The translations under genes and the position numbers were made by a program. From contig JAEZSC010000138.1 in assembly GCA_023422005.1 (NCBI GenBank), positions 1-16,938 of the forward strand: a stretch of 16,938 bases of DNA, read 5' to 3'. The DNA comes from Bacillota bacterium (GTDB taxonomy: Bacteria > Bacillota > Clostridia > Christensenellales > UMGS416). Below are positions 7,270 through 14,545 of this stretch, one piece after another. The notes under the pieces were generated by a model. The model was not told the origin of the DNA and did not search any database. It saw nothing but the letters and a program-made list of their open reading frames with translations. Numbering within the stretch: the stretch's first letter is position 1; each line of letters starts with the position of its first letter.

Positions 7270-7302
7270 GCGCAACGCGCCGCCCCATTGCCGACAACGC
7301 GA

Positions 7303-7318
7303 GCCGGCCATGGCCGGC
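7303..7318. repeat. 16-bp perfect palindrome GCCGGCCATGGCCGGC
   Basis: A perfect dyad centred between 7310 and 7311, inside the predicted leader of the c-di-GMP gene. It could be a dimeric regulator's operator or an RNA hairpin; in DNA this GC-rich, chance palindromes also occur. Confidence 0.35.
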
Positions 7319-7424
7319 CAGCCCATAGAACGTAGAAACACTGGTATGGTGTGGATAACTGTACGCTGGACGCGCGAACCCGGGCGGATGCGCGCGAGAT
7401 ACGCTCTGCTACGCTAATATCAAT

Positions 7425-7433
7425 ATCATACCA
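7425..7433 (-). promoter_or_regulatory. Possible extended -10 promoter for the c-di-GMP gene
   Basis: Minus strand reads TG-G-TATGAT, an extended -10 with 5 of 6 hexamer matches, in an AT-rich patch. The -35 position is poor, as is common for extended -10 promoters. The resulting leader would be about 180 nt. Confidence 0.35.
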
Positions 7434-7531
7434 CTTTATAACGATAAATACCATAAAAGTAGCGTATTTAAACAGAGCGATGTGTGAATGTGCCATTTTT
7501 GGTCGCTTGCCTTTCGTTGGGACAACTTTTC

Positions 7532-7540
7532 TGTTACAAT
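7532..7540 (+). promoter_or_regulatory. Extended -10 promoter for the ABC-F gene
   Basis: TG-T-TACAAT is an extended -10 with 5 of 6 hexamer matches, 50 bp upstream of the ABC-F start codon. The -35 region 17 bp upstream (TTTCGT) is weak. Confidence 0.5.
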
Positions 7541-7590
7541 GACGTTCCCGCCGATTGAACGGCGTTTCAAGGAAATCAAAGGAGAAACCC

Positions 7591-9216
7591 ATGATCACGA
7601 TCACCGGCGTCAGCCTGGTATTTGGCGGCAGGAAGCTGTTCGACGATGTCAACCTCAAGTTCACGAGCGGCAACTGCTACGGCGTCATCGGCGCCAATGG
7701 CGCGGGCAAGACCACATTTACCCGCATTCTATCCGGCGAGCTGGAGCCCACCAGCGGCGAAGTGAGCATCGGAGCCGGCGAACGCCTGGCCATATTGGAG
7801 CAGGACCACTTCAAATACGACGAGCACTCGGTGCGCGAAACCGTCATCATGGGGCATAAGCGCCTGCACCAAATCATCGCCGACAAGGACGCGCTGTACG
7901 CCAAGGAGGATTTCACCGAGGAGGACGGCGTACTGGCCGGCGCGCTGGAGCACGAGTTCGCGGAGTTGGGCGGTTGGGACGCCGAAAGCGACGCCGAGAA
8001 GCTGCTGCAGGGCCTGGGCGTGGACGCCGCGCTCTATGACCAACCCATGGCCGCGCTGGACGGCGGCGACAAGGTGAAGGCGCTGCTGGCCCAGGCGCTC
8101 TTTGGAAACCCGGACATCCTGCTGCTGGACGAGCCTACGAACCATCTGGATTTCCACGCCGTGCGCTGGCTGGAGGAGTTCCTGATCGAATACCCCAACA
8201 CCGTCATCGTCGTGAGCCACGACCGGCACTTCCTCAACCGCGTGTGCACCCACATGGTGGACATCGACTATGGCCGCATCGCGATGACCATGGGCAACTA
8301 CGATTTCTGGTATGAGTCCAGCCAGTTGGCCAACCGCCTGATCGCCGACCAGAACCGCAAGAAGGAAGAAAAGATCAAGGATCTGCAGGCCTTCATCGAG
8401 CGCTTCAGCTCCAACGCGTCCAAGGCCCGCCAGGCCACCAGCCGCAAGAAGCTGCTGGATAAGATCACCATTGAGGACATCCGCCCCTCCAACCGTAAGT
8501 ACCCCTTCGTGGGCTTTTCGCCGGAGCGCGAGGCCGGCAAGGACATCCTTTTTGTGGAGGGCCTGAGCAAGACCATCGGCGGTGTGCGCCTGCTCCATAA
8601 CGTGACCTTCTCCATGAGCCGCGAGGACCGCGTGGTTGTGCTGAGCCGCAACGAGCAGGCCCGCACGGCGCTGTTTCAGATCCTCATGGGGGAGATGGAG
8701 CCCGACAGCGGCAGTTTCCGCTGGGGCGTTACGACCAGCCAGGCCTATCTGCCCCGGGACAATTCGGCCTATTTTGACGGTTCGGAGCTGAACCTGCTGG
8801 ACTGGCTGCGCCAGTATTCCGTGGATCAGACCGAAAGCTTTTTGCGGGGCTACCTGGGGCGCATGCTGTTCCGCGGCGACGACCCCTACAAGCTGGTGCG
8901 GGTGCTTTCCGGCGGAGAGAAGATGCGCTGCATGCTTGCGCGCATGATGCTGTCCAGCGCCAACGTGCTGCTGCTGGATGAGCCCACGAACCACCTGGAC
9001 CTGGAGTCCATCACCGCGGTCAACGACGGGTTGGCTGCTTTCAAGGGGAACTTGATTTTCGCGTCCCACGATCACAAGTTCATCGAGACGCTGGCCAACC
9101 GAGTCATCGAGCTCACACCCAACGGTATTTATGACAACCGGATGGAATTCAATGAGTTCTTGGAGAATGAGGACGTGCAGAAGCGCATCGACGCGATGTA
9201 TGCGCAGGGCCTGTGA
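7591..9216 (+). CDS. ykpA: ABC-F family ATPase, YkpA/YbiT type
   Basis: A 541-residue soluble protein with two ABC ATPase domains joined by a charged helical arm and no membrane segment. ABC-F proteins act on ribosomes; this clade is related to B. subtilis YkpA and E. coli YbiT. Domain 1: Walker A GANGAGKTT (34-42), signature L-D-G-G-D (156-160), Walker B with D180-E181, switch His210. Domain 2: Walker A position reads S-R-N-E-Q-A-R-T-A (352-360) without the lysine, intact signature L-S-G-G-E (439-443), Walker B D463-E464 in LLLDEPTNHLD. GGAG lies 7 nt before the chosen ATG; an in-frame ATG at 7555 lacks a ribosome site. Residues 1-541 fit the recalled YkpA sequence closely. No resistance role can be inferred. 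Confidence 0.95.
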   Translation: MITITGVSLVFGGRKLFDDVNLKFTSGNCYGVIGANGAGKTTFTRILSGELEPTSGEVSIGAGERLAILEQDHFKYDEHSVRETVIMGHKRLHQIIADKDALYAKEDFTEEDGVLAGALEHEFAELGGWDAESDAEKLLQGLGVDAALYDQPMAALDGGDKVKALLAQALFGNPDILLLDEPTNHLDFHAVRWLEEFLIEYPNTVIVVSHDRHFLNRVCTHMVDIDYGRIAMTMGNYDFWYESSQLANRLIADQNRKKEEKIKDLQAFIERFSSNASKARQATSRKKLLDKITIEDIRPSNRKYPFVGFSPEREAGKDILFVEGLSKTIGGVRLLHNVTFSMSREDRVVVLSRNEQARTALFQILMGEMEPDSGSFRWGVTTSQAYLPRDNSAYFDGSELNLLDWLRQYSVDQTESFLRGYLGRMLFRGDDPYKLVRVLSGGEKMRCMLARMMLSSANVLLLDEPTNHLDLESITAVNDGLAAFKGNLIFASHDHKFIETLANRVIELTPNGIYDNRMEFNEFLENEDVQKRIDAMYAQGL

Positions 9217-9243
9217 GCGGTCACCAGGTGGAGAATTTCCCGC

Positions 9244-9272
9244 TTGACATGTATGTGGGAACAGAATAAAAT
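9244..9272 (+). promoter_or_regulatory. Strong sigma-A-type promoter of the trkAH leader
   Basis: A perfect TTGACA (9244-9249) and TAAAAT (9267-9272, 5 of 6) are separated by 17 bp. Transcription would start near 9279, about 175 nt before trkA. This is the best promoter in the window. Confidence 0.8.
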
Positions 9273-9278
9273 CAATCA

Positions 9279-9382
9279 TCATAATGGTATATCGGGCACT
9301 GAGATTCCGGTTGGGTAGGCAACTGCCCAAGATTTTGGCTTTTTGGGTGGAGAGCTTCTTACGAAGCGTCTCCACTTTTTTT
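9279..9382 (+). ncRNA. Structured leader RNA upstream of trkA (candidate attenuator or riboswitch; class not recognised)
   Basis: Between the promoter and the terminator lies about 70 nt of structured RNA. TTGGGTAG (9311-9318) pairs with CTGCCCAA (9323-9330) across a GCAA loop, an 8-bp stem with one G-U pair capped by a GNRA tetraloop. The CCCAA at 9326-9330 can instead pair with a second TTGGG at 9343-9347 that touches the base of the terminator, and TGCCC at 9324-9328 can pair with GGGCA at 9294-9298. Such mutually exclusive pairings are typical of transcription attenuators. I do not recognise a known family and it does not match the c-di-AMP (ydaO) class I would expect for potassium genes. 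A stand-alone ~104-nt small RNA is the alternative. Confidence 0.5.
9347..9382 (+). terminator. Intrinsic terminator inside the trkA leader
   Basis: GTGGAGA-GCTTC (9347-9358) pairs with GAAGC-(G)-TCTCCAC (9363-9375), 12 bp with one bulged G and a TTAC loop, followed by seven T (9376-9382). It lies after the promoter at 9244-9272 and 72 bp before trkA, so unconditional termination would silence the operon from this promoter. It also ends transcripts of the ABC-F gene. Confidence 0.88.
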
Positions 9383-9454
9383 GGGGAAGCTCGCGCAGTG
9401 CCGAGGCGGGGCCATGGGTGCTCGGTGGCAATCTGTTTATGTAAGGGTGACAGG

Positions 9455-10816
9455 ATGAAGATCGTCATCATCGGAGACGGCAAGGTCGGCTACAGTCTGG
9501 CGGAAAACCTGTCCAAGGACAGGATTAACGATGTCACAATCATAGACAAGAACTCGGACGCACTGAAGAAAGCGGCTGAGAACCTGGACGTCATGTGCAT
9601 CAAGGGGAACGGGGTAAGCACAAAGATTCTGCTGGAGGCCGGCGTGCGGGAGGCAGATCTGCTCATCGCTGCCACCACCAGCGACGAGATGAACATGGTG
9701 TGCTGCCTCACGGGTAAAAAGCTGGGCGCCGGGCATACCATCGCGAGAATCCGCGATCCGGAATACGCCGATGAGCTTTCCCAGCTCATGGAGGATCTAG
9801 GCCTGGCAATGGTCATCAATCCTGAACAGGCGGTGGCCGGAGAAATCGCCCGGCTGCTGGAGTTCCCTCCCGCGATCAACGTGGAGACTTTTGCCGGTGG
9901 GCGAGTGGAGATGGTGGAAATCAAGGTCACATCGGCGATGCCCATCTGCGGCGTGCGCCTGCGGGATCTTAAGAACATTGCCGGCATACTGATCGGGGCT
10001 GTTCAGCGCGGAGAGGATGTCGTAATTCCCAACGGCGAATTCGAGATTCGGGAAAACGATACGATCCACATCGTCGGCCGGCCCACCAGGGTTTATCAGT
10101 TCTGCTCCGGAATCGGACTTGAAGTCCAGAAGATCAAAAACGTCATGATCATGGGCGGGGGCAGGGTGGCCTACTATCTGGCAAAGTATCTGGACGAAAT
10201 CGGCATCAAGGTCAAGATCATCGAGATCAACCGCCAACGATGCGTGGAACTCAATGAGCTGCTGCCCCATACGCTGATCATCTGCGGTGATGGCTCCGAC
10301 GACATGGTGCTGCATTCGGAAAACATCGCCGACATGGAAGGCTTTGTTTCCGTCACCGGCAGGGATGAGGAAAACCTGATCTCGGCGTTGCTGGCAAAGC
10401 AATGCCGTGTCAAGAAGGTCATCGCCAAGATCAACCGCATGAGCTATGCTGATGTGATCAAGAACATGGGGATCGACAGCATCGTAAGCCCCAAGCTCAT
10501 CACGGCCAATCATATTCTGCGCTATGTGCGCGGCCTGCAAAACGCCACGGGGAATGCCGTGAATACGCTGCACCGGATACTTGAGGATAAAGCCGAAGCC
10601 GTCGAGTTCACCGTGGACAAGCCCATGAGCTTTTTGAACCAACCGCTCAAAAAGATTAAGCTGGCGCGGGGCGTTCTGCTTGCGGCCATCGTCCGCAAAA
10701 ACGAGATCATCATTCCCCACGGCAATGATGTGATCCGGATGAAGGACATCGTGATCCTGATTGCCAAGGACAAACGCCTTCAGGACTTGAACGATATCAT
10801 AGAACCGGTGCTCTGA
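9455..10816 (+). CDS. trkA: Trk potassium uptake system, regulatory NAD-binding subunit TrkA
   Basis: A 453-residue peripheral membrane protein made of two tandem RCK units, the usual TrkA length. The first Rossmann loop is G-D-G-K-V-G (7-12) after M-K-I-V-I-I; the second is G-G-G-R-V-A (234-239). Each is followed by an RCK_C (TrkA_C) domain with a P-I-x-G-x-x-L-R-D-L-like strand pattern. It binds nucleotide and gates the TrkH channel. The ATG at 9455 is chosen because AAGGG lies 7 nt upstream; the reading frame stays open back to an ATG at 9284, but that would translate through the leader terminator. It ends 3 nt before trkH. Confidence 0.95.
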   Translation: MKIVIIGDGKVGYSLAENLSKDRINDVTIIDKNSDALKKAAENLDVMCIKGNGVSTKILLEAGVREADLLIAATTSDEMNMVCCLTGKKLGAGHTIARIRDPEYADELSQLMEDLGLAMVINPEQAVAGEIARLLEFPPAINVETFAGGRVEMVEIKVTSAMPICGVRLRDLKNIAGILIGAVQRGEDVVIPNGEFEIRENDTIHIVGRPTRVYQFCSGIGLEVQKIKNVMIMGGGRVAYYLAKYLDEIGIKVKIIEINRQRCVELNELLPHTLIICGDGSDDMVLHSENIADMEGFVSVTGRDEENLISALLAKQCRVKKVIAKINRMSYADVIKNMGIDSIVSPKLITANHILRYVRGLQNATGNAVNTLHRILEDKAEAVEFTVDKPMSFLNQPLKKIKLARGVLLAAIVRKNEIIIPHGNDVIRMKDIVILIAKDKRLQDLNDIIEPVL

Positions 10817-10819
10817 CAG

Positions 10820-12271
10820 ATGAATTATGGAGCGATAGCCAAGAGCCTGGGAATGCTGCTGTGGATCGAGGCCGGGTGCATGATTCCGCCTCTGGTGGTT
10901 TGTGCGATTTATCGGCAGGGCGACGCGCCGGCCTTCCTGTTTTCCATGCTGATATTGGTGGCTGCCGGGATAGGCCTGCGCTGTGCGCGCCAGACGACGG
11001 CCAACATCTACGCGCGGGATGGCTTTGCCATCGTGGCCCTGGGATGGCTGCTGATCTCCGTGTTCGGCGCGCTGCCCTTTGTGTTCAGCGGCACCATTCC
11101 TGATGGGCTGGACGCGCTGTTTGAATCCGTGTCGGGTTTCACGACGACCGGTGCGAGCATTCTGCGGGATGTGGAAAGCCTGCCCAAAGGCATTCAGTTC
11201 TGGAGAAGCTTCACCAATTGGATGGGCGGCATGGGTGTGCTGATTCTGATGCTGGCGGTGCTGCCCTCGGTGAAGGCCAACACGCTGCACATCATGAAGG
11301 CCGAGTCCCCCGGCCCGTCGCCGGAGAAGTTCGTTCCCCAAATGGGGCAGTTAGCCAAGATACTCTATGTCATCTATGTGGCCATGACGGTGCTGGAGGT
11401 CGCGTTCCTGCTGGCCGGCGGCATGCCGCTCTTCGACGCTTTTATCCACGCCTTCGGCACTGCGGGCACCGGTGGCTTTTCCAACAAGAACGCCAGCGTG
11501 GCCGCTTTTGGCAGCGCCTATCTGGAGGGCGTCATCGCCGTGTTCATGCTGCTGTTCGGCGTAAACTTCTCCTTGTACTACTCGGCCCTCAAGGGCAACT
11601 TCCGCTCGGTGCTGCGAGATGAGGAGCTGCGCTTCTACCTGGGTACCGTGGCCACGGCGGTTTTGCTGATCACCATCGACCTGTACGGCACGGCCTTCTC
11701 CAGCATCGGCGAAGCCGTACGGTACTCGACCTTTCAGGTGAGCTCCATCATCACGACCACCGGCTTTGCCACAAACGACTTCAACCTGTGGCCGGCGTTC
11801 AGCCAAATCATTCTGGTCTTACTGATGTTCATCGGCGCCAGCGCCGGCTCCACCGGCGGCGGCATGAAGTGTATCCGGATACTGCTGCTGTTCAAACTCG
11901 TTAAGCGCGAGATTCTGCGCATCCTTCATCCCCGGTCGGTGTATTCGGTCATGATCAACGGGAAAGCGGTCAACGAAGAAATTCTTTCCGGCGTTATGGC
12001 GTTCTTCTTCGTCTACGTGGCCATATTCGCAGGCTCAGTGCTGCTGGTGCTGCTGGACAACAAGGATATCCTGTCCGCCACGACGGCGGTGACCGCAACC
12101 ATCGGCAACATCGGCCCGGGTCTCAAGATGGTTGGCCCCATGGGCAACTATGCGGACTTTTCCGGGCTGAGCAAGGCGGTGCTGACGCTGTGCATGATCA
12201 TAGGCCGGTTGGAAATTTACCCGATCCTGCTGCTCTTCGCACCGGCGTTTTGGAAACGGGTGAACATATAA
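10820..12271 (+). CDS. trkH: Trk potassium uptake system, membrane subunit TrkH
   Basis: A 483-residue polytopic protein of the TrkH/KtrB superfamily that conducts K+ inward. The four pore-loop selectivity segments are visible: T-T-T-G-A at 108-112, T-A-G-T-G-G at 214-219, T-T-T-G-F from 312, and T-I-G-N at 427-430, each with the filter glycine. The extra N-terminal helices and G-R-L-E-I-Y-P near the C-terminus also fit TrkH. It starts 3 nt after the trkA stop with no clear ribosome site, so it is probably translationally coupled to trkA; the products form one complex. Confidence 0.96.
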   Translation: MNYGAIAKSLGMLLWIEAGCMIPPLVVCAIYRQGDAPAFLFSMLILVAAGIGLRCARQTTANIYARDGFAIVALGWLLISVFGALPFVFSGTIPDGLDALFESVSGFTTTGASILRDVESLPKGIQFWRSFTNWMGGMGVLILMLAVLPSVKANTLHIMKAESPGPSPEKFVPQMGQLAKILYVIYVAMTVLEVAFLLAGGMPLFDAFIHAFGTAGTGGFSNKNASVAAFGSAYLEGVIAVFMLLFGVNFSLYYSALKGNFRSVLRDEELRFYLGTVATAVLLITIDLYGTAFSSIGEAVRYSTFQVSSIITTTGFATNDFNLWPAFSQIILVLLMFIGASAGSTGGGMKCIRILLLFKLVKREILRILHPRSVYSVMINGKAVNEEILSGVMAFFFVYVAIFAGSVLLVLLDNKDILSATTAVTATIGNIGPGLKMVGPMGNYADFSGLSKAVLTLCMIIGRLEIYPILLLFAPAFWKRVNI

Positions 12272-12276
12272 CAGCA

Positions 12277-12309
12277 GGCCCACCGCCTTTGCCGCGGTGG
12301 GCCTTGCTT
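12277..12309. terminator. GC-rich hairpin between trkH and the DUF438 gene
   Basis: GGCCCACCGC (12277-12286) pairs perfectly with GCGGTGGGCC (12294-12303) over a 7-nt loop, 5 bp after the trkH stop and 14 bp after the convergent DUF438 stop. The T-tract is poor (TTGCTT), so termination may be weak or factor-assisted. Confidence 0.65.
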
Positions 12310-12317
12310 GCCTGCCT

Positions 12318-13523
12318 TCAGGACATCAATCTCTTTTCCCCCTGTATCGCCTGTATCGGCGCGATGTCCTGGGTGACTTCCAGTGTCCCCAGATACTCCC
12401 CATCCTCGCTGCGCACGGCGAAGTAGCGGATCAACACGAATCGCGGCCCCATCTTGATCCAAAAATCTTCGTGGTCCTTCGTGCCGCTCTTGAAGTCCTC
12501 CAGCAGCTTTTCCACGATGTGGGCGCTGGCCGGCGGGTGGCAGTTGCTCACCTTGCGGCCGATGGCGGCCTTGGTGCGCGTGAAGATGCGGTCCGGCCCC
12601 TGAGAGAAGTATTTTACCGTATCGTCCTTGTCCACAAAGGTCACATCGAAGGGCAGCGTGTTAAATAGGCGCGTGATCTCCTGCAATGTCATGGCCCCGG
12701 AGGGGAACACCAACGAGCCTGTGGCGGCGGCTTGTGCGGGCTCATCTGCCGATTGATAGGCCGCGGCGGGGTTCCACGCGGGCGCCTGCGGCAGCAGGCA
12801 ATAGCCGATCTCGCCGCTCTGCTCGTAGATGCTCTTCCATTCGTCCCGGGTCAGCTTCTCCAGCGTCATGGGCAGGAAGATGTTCTCCTCCTTGAAGATC
12901 ATTTCCGCCACGCGGTTCACCGTGTCTTCGGCCAGCGCGGCGAAGGCCTTGCGGTCGCCGACCTCCAGCGCTGCCCGCGTCTGCTTCAGCAGCGCGCGAA
13001 TCTCATCGTCCACACCCCACATGACCTTGGGCGGAGCGGTGATGCTGTACCTCTCCAGATAAGGAAACAGCAGGTTCTCCTTGCGCTTGTAGTGGGCGTC
13101 CAACTCAGAGAGCTTGTCCAGATCGGCTCGGATGGCCGGCGTCACGCTGTCGTCGCCCTTGGCGTAGGCGCTCAGGCGCGGGCGCAGCGCGGCCAGCACG
13201 CCCTCTATGGCGTGGTTCTCCAGCAGGAAGGTGTTCACCGGGTGGCCGGGCTCGTCCATGGGGTCGTCCTGGCTGTGAATCTCCTCGATGGACCCCTTGA
13301 ACACCGCCGCGTGCACGTCGCACAGCCGTTGCACCTCGGCCACCGGCATGCCATCGGCGATCAACGCCTGCTCCACCTCGGAAATCTCCGTGGCGGAAAC
13401 ATCGCCGAAGGTCTGCTCAAAGCGCGCCTTGACCTCATCTACGCTCTTGCCCGCGTGCAGCTCGCCGATGAGCTGCTTGAGCACCTGCTGGCGGTGCTCC
13501 CGGTTGTTGATCAGATTACTCAC
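12318..13523 (-). CDS. DUF438 / hemerythrin-like / PAS domain protein
   Basis: A 401-residue protein from a GTG start: AGGAGG lies 8 nt before the GTG at 13523, while the in-frame ATG at 13547 sits upstream of that site. Order of domains: DUF438 (about 1-70), a hemerythrin-like HHE helical domain (about 80-235) with E-N-H-A and H-Y-K-R-K-E-N-L-L-F-P and the F-K-E-E-N-I-F-L-P-M helix, then a PAS-type domain (about 275-395) with the conserved C-H-P-P at 328-331. Proteins of this layout occur beside DUF1858 and Ric in anaerobes; a role in iron or NO/redox sensing is inferred from the domains. The GTG start overlaps the DUF1858 stop by 8 nt. Confidence 0.9.
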   Translation of the reverse strand: MSNLINNREHRQQVLKQLIGELHAGKSVDEVKARFEQTFGDVSATEISEVEQALIADGMPVAEVQRLCDVHAAVFKGSIEEIHSQDDPMDEPGHPVNTFLLENHAIEGVLAALRPRLSAYAKGDDSVTPAIRADLDKLSELDAHYKRKENLLFPYLERYSITAPPKVMWGVDDEIRALLKQTRAALEVGDRKAFAALAEDTVNRVAEMIFKEENIFLPMTLEKLTRDEWKSIYEQSGEIGYCLLPQAPAWNPAAAYQSADEPAQAAATGSLVFPSGAMTLQEITRLFNTLPFDVTFVDKDDTVKYFSQGPDRIFTRTKAAIGRKVSNCHPPASAHIVEKLLEDFKSGTKDHEDFWIKMGPRFVLIRYFAVRSEDGEYLGTLEVTQDIAPIQAIQGEKRLMS

Positions 13524-13764
13524 TGTCCGGCCCTCCTTCGATCCCATATCCCATTTGCTTGAGCCTAGCCACTATGGTTCCCATATCCAGCCGTTTCATC
13601 ATCGCGCCCTTGGGGATGGTCATGAACCGCCCCGCCGTATTGAGCATACCGGGCTTAATAATGTCGGTGAAGCCCAGCTCCGCCATGGCCTGCGCCAGCT
13701 CCGGGTGCTGGGCGCACAGGTCATGCACGGATTTCCTCAAGTCCAGCGTTCTTGCTTCATGCAT
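13516..13764 (-). CDS. DUF1858 domain protein
   Basis: An 82-residue protein with GGGAG about 9 nt before the ATG at 13764. It matches the DUF1858 pattern: L-D-L-R-K-S-V-H-D-L-C near residues 7-17, then a helix, A-E-L-G-F-T-D-I, P-G-M-L-N-T-A-G-R-F-M-T-I-P-K-G. Such domains are small cytoplasmic modules seen alone or fused to redox proteins; their biochemical role is unknown. It is nested between ric and the DUF438 gene, overlapping each by exactly 8 nt, which implies a single transcript with coupled translation. Confidence 0.88.
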   Translation of the reverse strand: MHEARTLDLRKSVHDLCAQHPELAQAMAELGFTDIIKPGMLNTAGRFMTIPKGAMMKRLDMGTIVARLKQMGYGIEGGPDSE

Positions 13765-14461
13765 GGTGGTTCTCTCCCTTGCCGCCGATGTCCTTGAGCA
13801 GGATGTTGTTCTCCAGGTGGATGTGCTGGAACAGGTCCGCTTCCAGGTTCGCCAACTCTTCCAACAGCAGGCGGTAGGTGCGGCAGGCGTCTTCCGGGGC
13901 AGTGTAATCGTCCAGCAGCGCCCGCATTTGCTTGAGCAGCGCGCCGGCGGCCTCGTGCTCGGCCATGATCTGGGCGGCCAGCGCTGCGGTCTGGCCGGAG
14001 CTGGCTGCACCCAGTGACGGGAACAGCTGTACTTCTTCCTTGACCAGGTGCTGCTCCAGATCCGTGCGCAGCCGGCCAAAGGCGGCGTGGGCGCGGAACA
14101 GTTCGGGGTGGTTGGCGCCGTGGGCTTTGAGCACGACGTTGAAGAGCTCTGTGATGCGGGGCAGCGCGTCCCGCAGGTAGGTGTGGTGGCGGCTCTCGAT
14201 GTAGTCGGTCAGTTCCGCCGCGGCCATGGCCAGGAAGTCTCCGGCGTTGGTCTGCGCCGCGGCCAGCCGGTCCAGCGCAGTGGTGATCATCGGCGCGTCC
14301 AAGTTCTGCTCCTGAATCGCTTCGCCCAGCGGGCGCTGGCCGCCGCAGCAAAAGTCGATGCGATGGGCCTGGAACAGCGCCGCCGAGCGGGGCAGGCGCG
14401 CCACGATGTCGCCGATGGTCTGGGTCTGCCAATTGGTTTTTGCATTCATCATCGTATTCAT
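13757..14461 (-). CDS. ric: Iron-sulfur cluster repair di-iron protein Ric (ScdA/YtfE)
   Basis: A 234-residue protein of normal length. The ScdA N-terminal domain (about 10-65) has I-D-F-C-C-G-G at 35-41. The following four-helix di-iron domain keeps the YtfE ligand pattern: a histidine in E-S-R-H-H, H-L-V-K-E, E-H in M-A-E-H-E, and H-L-E-N-N near the end. Family members repair iron-sulfur clusters damaged by nitric oxide or oxidants. The ATG at 14461 is chosen since GGAGGG ends 4 nt upstream; an ATG at 14473 overlaps that site. It has its own FNR-type promoter and is first in a three-gene overlapping set. Confidence 0.95.
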   Translation of the reverse strand: MNTMMNAKTNWQTQTIGDIVARLPRSAALFQAHRIDFCCGGQRPLGEAIQEQNLDAPMITTALDRLAAAQTNAGDFLAMAAAELTDYIESRHHTYLRDALPRITELFNVVLKAHGANHPELFRAHAAFGRLRTDLEQHLVKEEVQLFPSLGAASSGQTAALAAQIMAEHEAAGALLKQMRALLDDYTAPEDACRTYRLLLEELANLEADLFQHIHLENNILLKDIGGKGENHHA

Positions 14462-14486
14462 ATTTCCCTCCATGCGGTTGTTTTTG

Positions 14487-14535
14487 TGGCTTCATTGTAA
14501 GGTTTGGAGGGAAACGAAGATGTGATTCGAATCAA
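14487..14535 (-). promoter_or_regulatory. FNR-type class II promoter of the ric operon
   Basis: The box at 14522-14535 reads GTGAT-TCGA-ATCAA on the plus strand, 9 of 10 matches to the FNR consensus TTGAT-N4-ATCAA, with a perfect 12-bp dyad TGATTCGAATCA. On the minus strand a TACAAT -10 hexamer sits at 14499-14494. A start site at 14487 puts the dyad centre at -41.5, the classical class II position, and leaves a 25-nt leader carrying GGAGGG. The regulator is most simply the FNR-like protein encoded next door. Confidence 0.8.
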
Positions 14536-14545
14536 AAAATGGGGT

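Larger units (their letters stand above)
7238..7590. other. Divergent intergenic region between the c-di-GMP gene and the ABC-F gene
   Basis: These 353 bp contain no credible gene. From left to right: an inverted repeat at 7238-7269 that would hide the ribosome-like site of the c-di-GMP gene; a 16-bp perfect palindrome at 7303-7318; an AT-rich segment at about 7415-7475 with a minus-strand extended -10; and a plus-strand extended -10 at 7532-7540. The sharp drop in GC at 7415-7475 against GC-rich flanks fits a promoter region. Confidence 0.7.

Noticed and set aside
7250..7275. GAAAGACGCAA sequence recalling the c-di-GMP-I (GEMM) riboswitch core
   Set aside because: It is on the plus strand, opposite to the c-di-GMP gene, and the other conserved stems (GGGCAAACC, GGTAGC) are missing; treated as chance.
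9279..9382. ydaO-type c-di-AMP riboswitch upstream of trkA
   Set aside because: The domain is about 70 nt rather than 120-150 nt and lacks the conserved ydaO segments I can recall.
9284..9454. In-frame ATG at 9284 giving a 57-residue N-terminal extension of TrkA
   Set aside because: It has no ribosome site, starts only a few nt after the predicted transcription start, runs through the leader terminator, and the residues do not resemble TrkA, which properly begins M-K-I-V-I-I at 9455.
7729..9483. Long minus-strand open frame opposite the ABC-F gene (584 codons)
   Set aside because: Shadow of a GC-rich gene: no domain, Val/Gln/His-rich, and it crosses the trkA promoter and terminator.
9797..11341. 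Long minus-strand open frame across trkA and trkH (514 codons)
   Set aside because: Runs antisense across two clear genes, no motif or ribosome site.
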